Positions 62,944 to 64,000 of a stretch of DNA of 64,000 bases are shown piece after piece. The position numbers and the translations under genes were made by a program. Below the pieces are notes generated by a model. The model did no database searches. It had not been told where the DNA came from and saw only the letters and a list, made by a program, of their open reading frames with translations. The stretch comes from Rhizobium sp. SL42 (GTDB lineage Bacteria > Pseudomonadota > Alphaproteobacteria > Rhizobiales > Rhizobiaceae). The stretch lies in NCBI RefSeq assembly GCF_021729845.1, contig NZ_CP063398.1, forward strand, positions 310,001 through 374,000. The letters run 5' to 3'. Each line of letters starts with the position of its first letter. Position 1 is the stretch's first letter.

Positions 62944-63722
62944 TACCATTCTCCCTTGAATTTTGGTGGGCGCTTGTCGCTGAATGCGGATACGCCTTCC
63001 TTAAGGTCGCCGGTCTTTGCCGCCAGAATAGAGCCGAGCGCCTCGACCGCCGCGCCATTGTCTTCGCCGCTCGAAACGGCAATCATCAGCTTGACCATTT
63101 CAAGCGCTGCAGGACCGCGATCAGCGATCCGCCTCGCATAGTCTTTCGCTGCGGCAACAGCGTTTCCGGTCGCGGTCACACTATCGACGATGCCGTGTGC
63201 CTGGGCCTGTTCAGCCGTGAAGATTTCGCCGCCGAGTGCCATGCGGCGCACCACCTGCGCGCCGAAGCGCTTGACGAGCCTTTGCGTGCCGGACCAGCCA
63301 GGCACCATGCCAAGGCCGGTCTCGGGCAGACCAACCCGGACCTGCTCTTCGGCGATCCGGATATCGGCAATGCCGGCAAGTTCCAGGCCACCACCCAATG
63401 CATCGCCGTTGATGGCGGCGATCAGCGGCATGCGCAGCGTTGCCATTCGCTCAAAAACACGGTGACCGTGGCGGACCCAGGCGTGGCCGAATTCTTCCGG
63501 CCGCATGCCGCCCCAGGCCTTGATATCGCCGCCGGCGCTGAAACCCTTGCCTTCACCCGTGAGGACGGCGGCGCGAACCTGGCTATTCGCCTCCACTTCG
63601 TCTGCGGCATCGGTGAGCGCTTTCAGCATGTCGAGGTCGAGCGCATTGCGCTTTTCCGGCCGCGACACGGTAAGGATCGCCACATGCTCCTCAATATCGA
63701 TCCGGACCGTACCGCTAGCCAT
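62943..63722 (-). CDS. Enoyl-CoA hydratase/isomerase family protein
   Basis: A 259-aa crotonase-fold protein. It has the oxyanion-hole segments GFSAGGDIKAW and INGDALGGGLELAGIADIRIA, and PETGLGMVPGWSGTQRLVKRFG with the catalytic Glu region. GGAGGG lies 8 nt before the ATG at 63722, and an upstream in-frame extension is rejected. It overlaps the CoA-transferase end by 8 nt. With an ALDH and a CoA-transferase it forms a short acid/aldehyde catabolic operon of unknown substrate. Confidence 0.87.
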   Translation of the reverse strand: MASGTVRIDIEEHVAILTVSRPEKRNALDLDMLKALTDAADEVEANSQVRAAVLTGEGKGFSAGGDIKAWGGMRPEEFGHAWVRHGHRVFERMATLRMPLIAAINGDALGGGLELAGIADIRIAEEQVRVGLPETGLGMVPGWSGTQRLVKRFGAQVVRRMALGGEIFTAEQAQAHGIVDSVTATGNAVAAAKDYARRIADRGPAALEMVKLMIAVSSGEDNGAAVEALGSILAAKTGDLKEGVSAFSDKRPPKFKGEW

Positions 63723-64000
63723 GGAAACGACCCTCCAGAACCATGGGCGCCTTGGTGGGCAACTCAAGGCCGATGCGGCCTTCGTCAAACAGGCTCGCAT
63801 CCATCAGCTTGAGATCGGGCGAAACCGCCAGCGGGAAATCGGACTGATCGAGAATATCTGCCTGAAGTTCGATACCGGGCGCGATTTCCGTCAGCACAAT
63901 ACCGGCCTGTGTCAGCTTCATCACACAGCGCTCCGTGACATAGGTAATGTCCTGACCCTGTTCGATCGCACGCTTGCCGGAAAATGTGACGTGCTCGACC
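63715..64000 (-). CDS. Acyl-CoA:acetate/3-ketoacid CoA-transferase, C-terminal end only
   Basis: The last 94 residues of a CoA-transferase. The visible tail has FSGKRAIEQGQDITYVTERCV and KLTQAGIVLTEIAPGIELQADIL, typical of the YdiF/propionate CoA-transferase group. The gene continues beyond the right edge; an internal GTG/ATG near 63924 is not the start. It should activate an acid to its CoA thioester for the enoyl-CoA hydratase that follows. Confidence 0.8.
   Translation of the reverse strand, partial: VEHVTFSGKRAIEQGQDITYVTERCVMKLTQAGIVLTEIAPGIELQADILDQSDFPLAVSPDLKLMDASLFDEGRIGLELPTKAPMVLEGRFHG

Overview
The window looks like about 64 kb of a repABC-type secondary replicon (chromid or megaplasmid) from a Rhizobiaceae bacterium (Agrobacterium/Rhizobium group). 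The reasons are a complete repABC cassette with its antisense RNA, parS palindrome and AT-rich origin segment, high G+C coding sequence, fused SecDF, a fused PhaAB antiporter subunit, and many close relatives of Agrobacterium genes (gci, gli, ocd). No insertion sequence, phage gene, CRISPR array or tRNA was seen. Both ends cut through a gene.

Layout. (1) 1-4937, plus strand: the end of a uronate/galactarate route (gci, gli) with a TRAP transporter, closed by a strong terminator. (2) 5086-6138: ornithine cyclodeaminase. (3) 6193-18426: two divergent operons built around acid-sugar enzymes. The minus arm is a DapA-type lyase, a sialidase-fold protein, an iron alcohol dehydrogenase and a PdxA-type dehydrogenase. 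The plus arm is a Dpp/Opp-type ABC importer, a DUF1537 acid-sugar kinase and a FadR-type regulator. (4) 18500-23041, minus strand: repA-repB-(ctRNA)-repC-parS-recX. (5) 23586-27795: a lipid-A phosphoethanolamine transferase, a PepSY protein and a PmrAB/QseBC-like two-component system. (6) 27987-37177: a small membrane protein, SecDF, and the six-gene Pha/Mrp cation/proton antiporter. (7) 37309-37987: two small regulator or antitoxin-like genes. (8) 38030-47875: a D-apiose-type catabolic locus, with an Rbs-like importer and DeoR regulator on the minus strand and isomerase, split transketolase and kinase on the plus strand. (9) 48011-48928: an FMN riboswitch and ribB. (10) 49046-60312: a plasmid-type DUF1612/HTH gene, then a LacI-linked operon of a CUT1 sugar importer, two GMC oxidoreductases, an SDR and glycerate 2-kinase. 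(11) 61435-64000: aldehyde dehydrogenase, enoyl-CoA hydratase and the end of a CoA-transferase.

Taken together, most of the window serves uptake and breakdown of plant-derived compounds. Uronates come from pectin, apiose from rhamnogalacturonan II or apiosides, and acid sugars and ornithine are also covered. The routes feed DHAP, xylulose 5-phosphate, 2-phosphoglycerate or 2-oxoglutarate into central metabolism. Each locus carries its own transporter, and most have a local regulator (FadR, DeoR and LacI types). Candidate operators can be seen for the DeoR and LacI types. The least understood parts are the divergent acid-sugar/sialidase cluster and the GMC-SDR-glycerate kinase operon, whose substrates cannot be read from the sequence.
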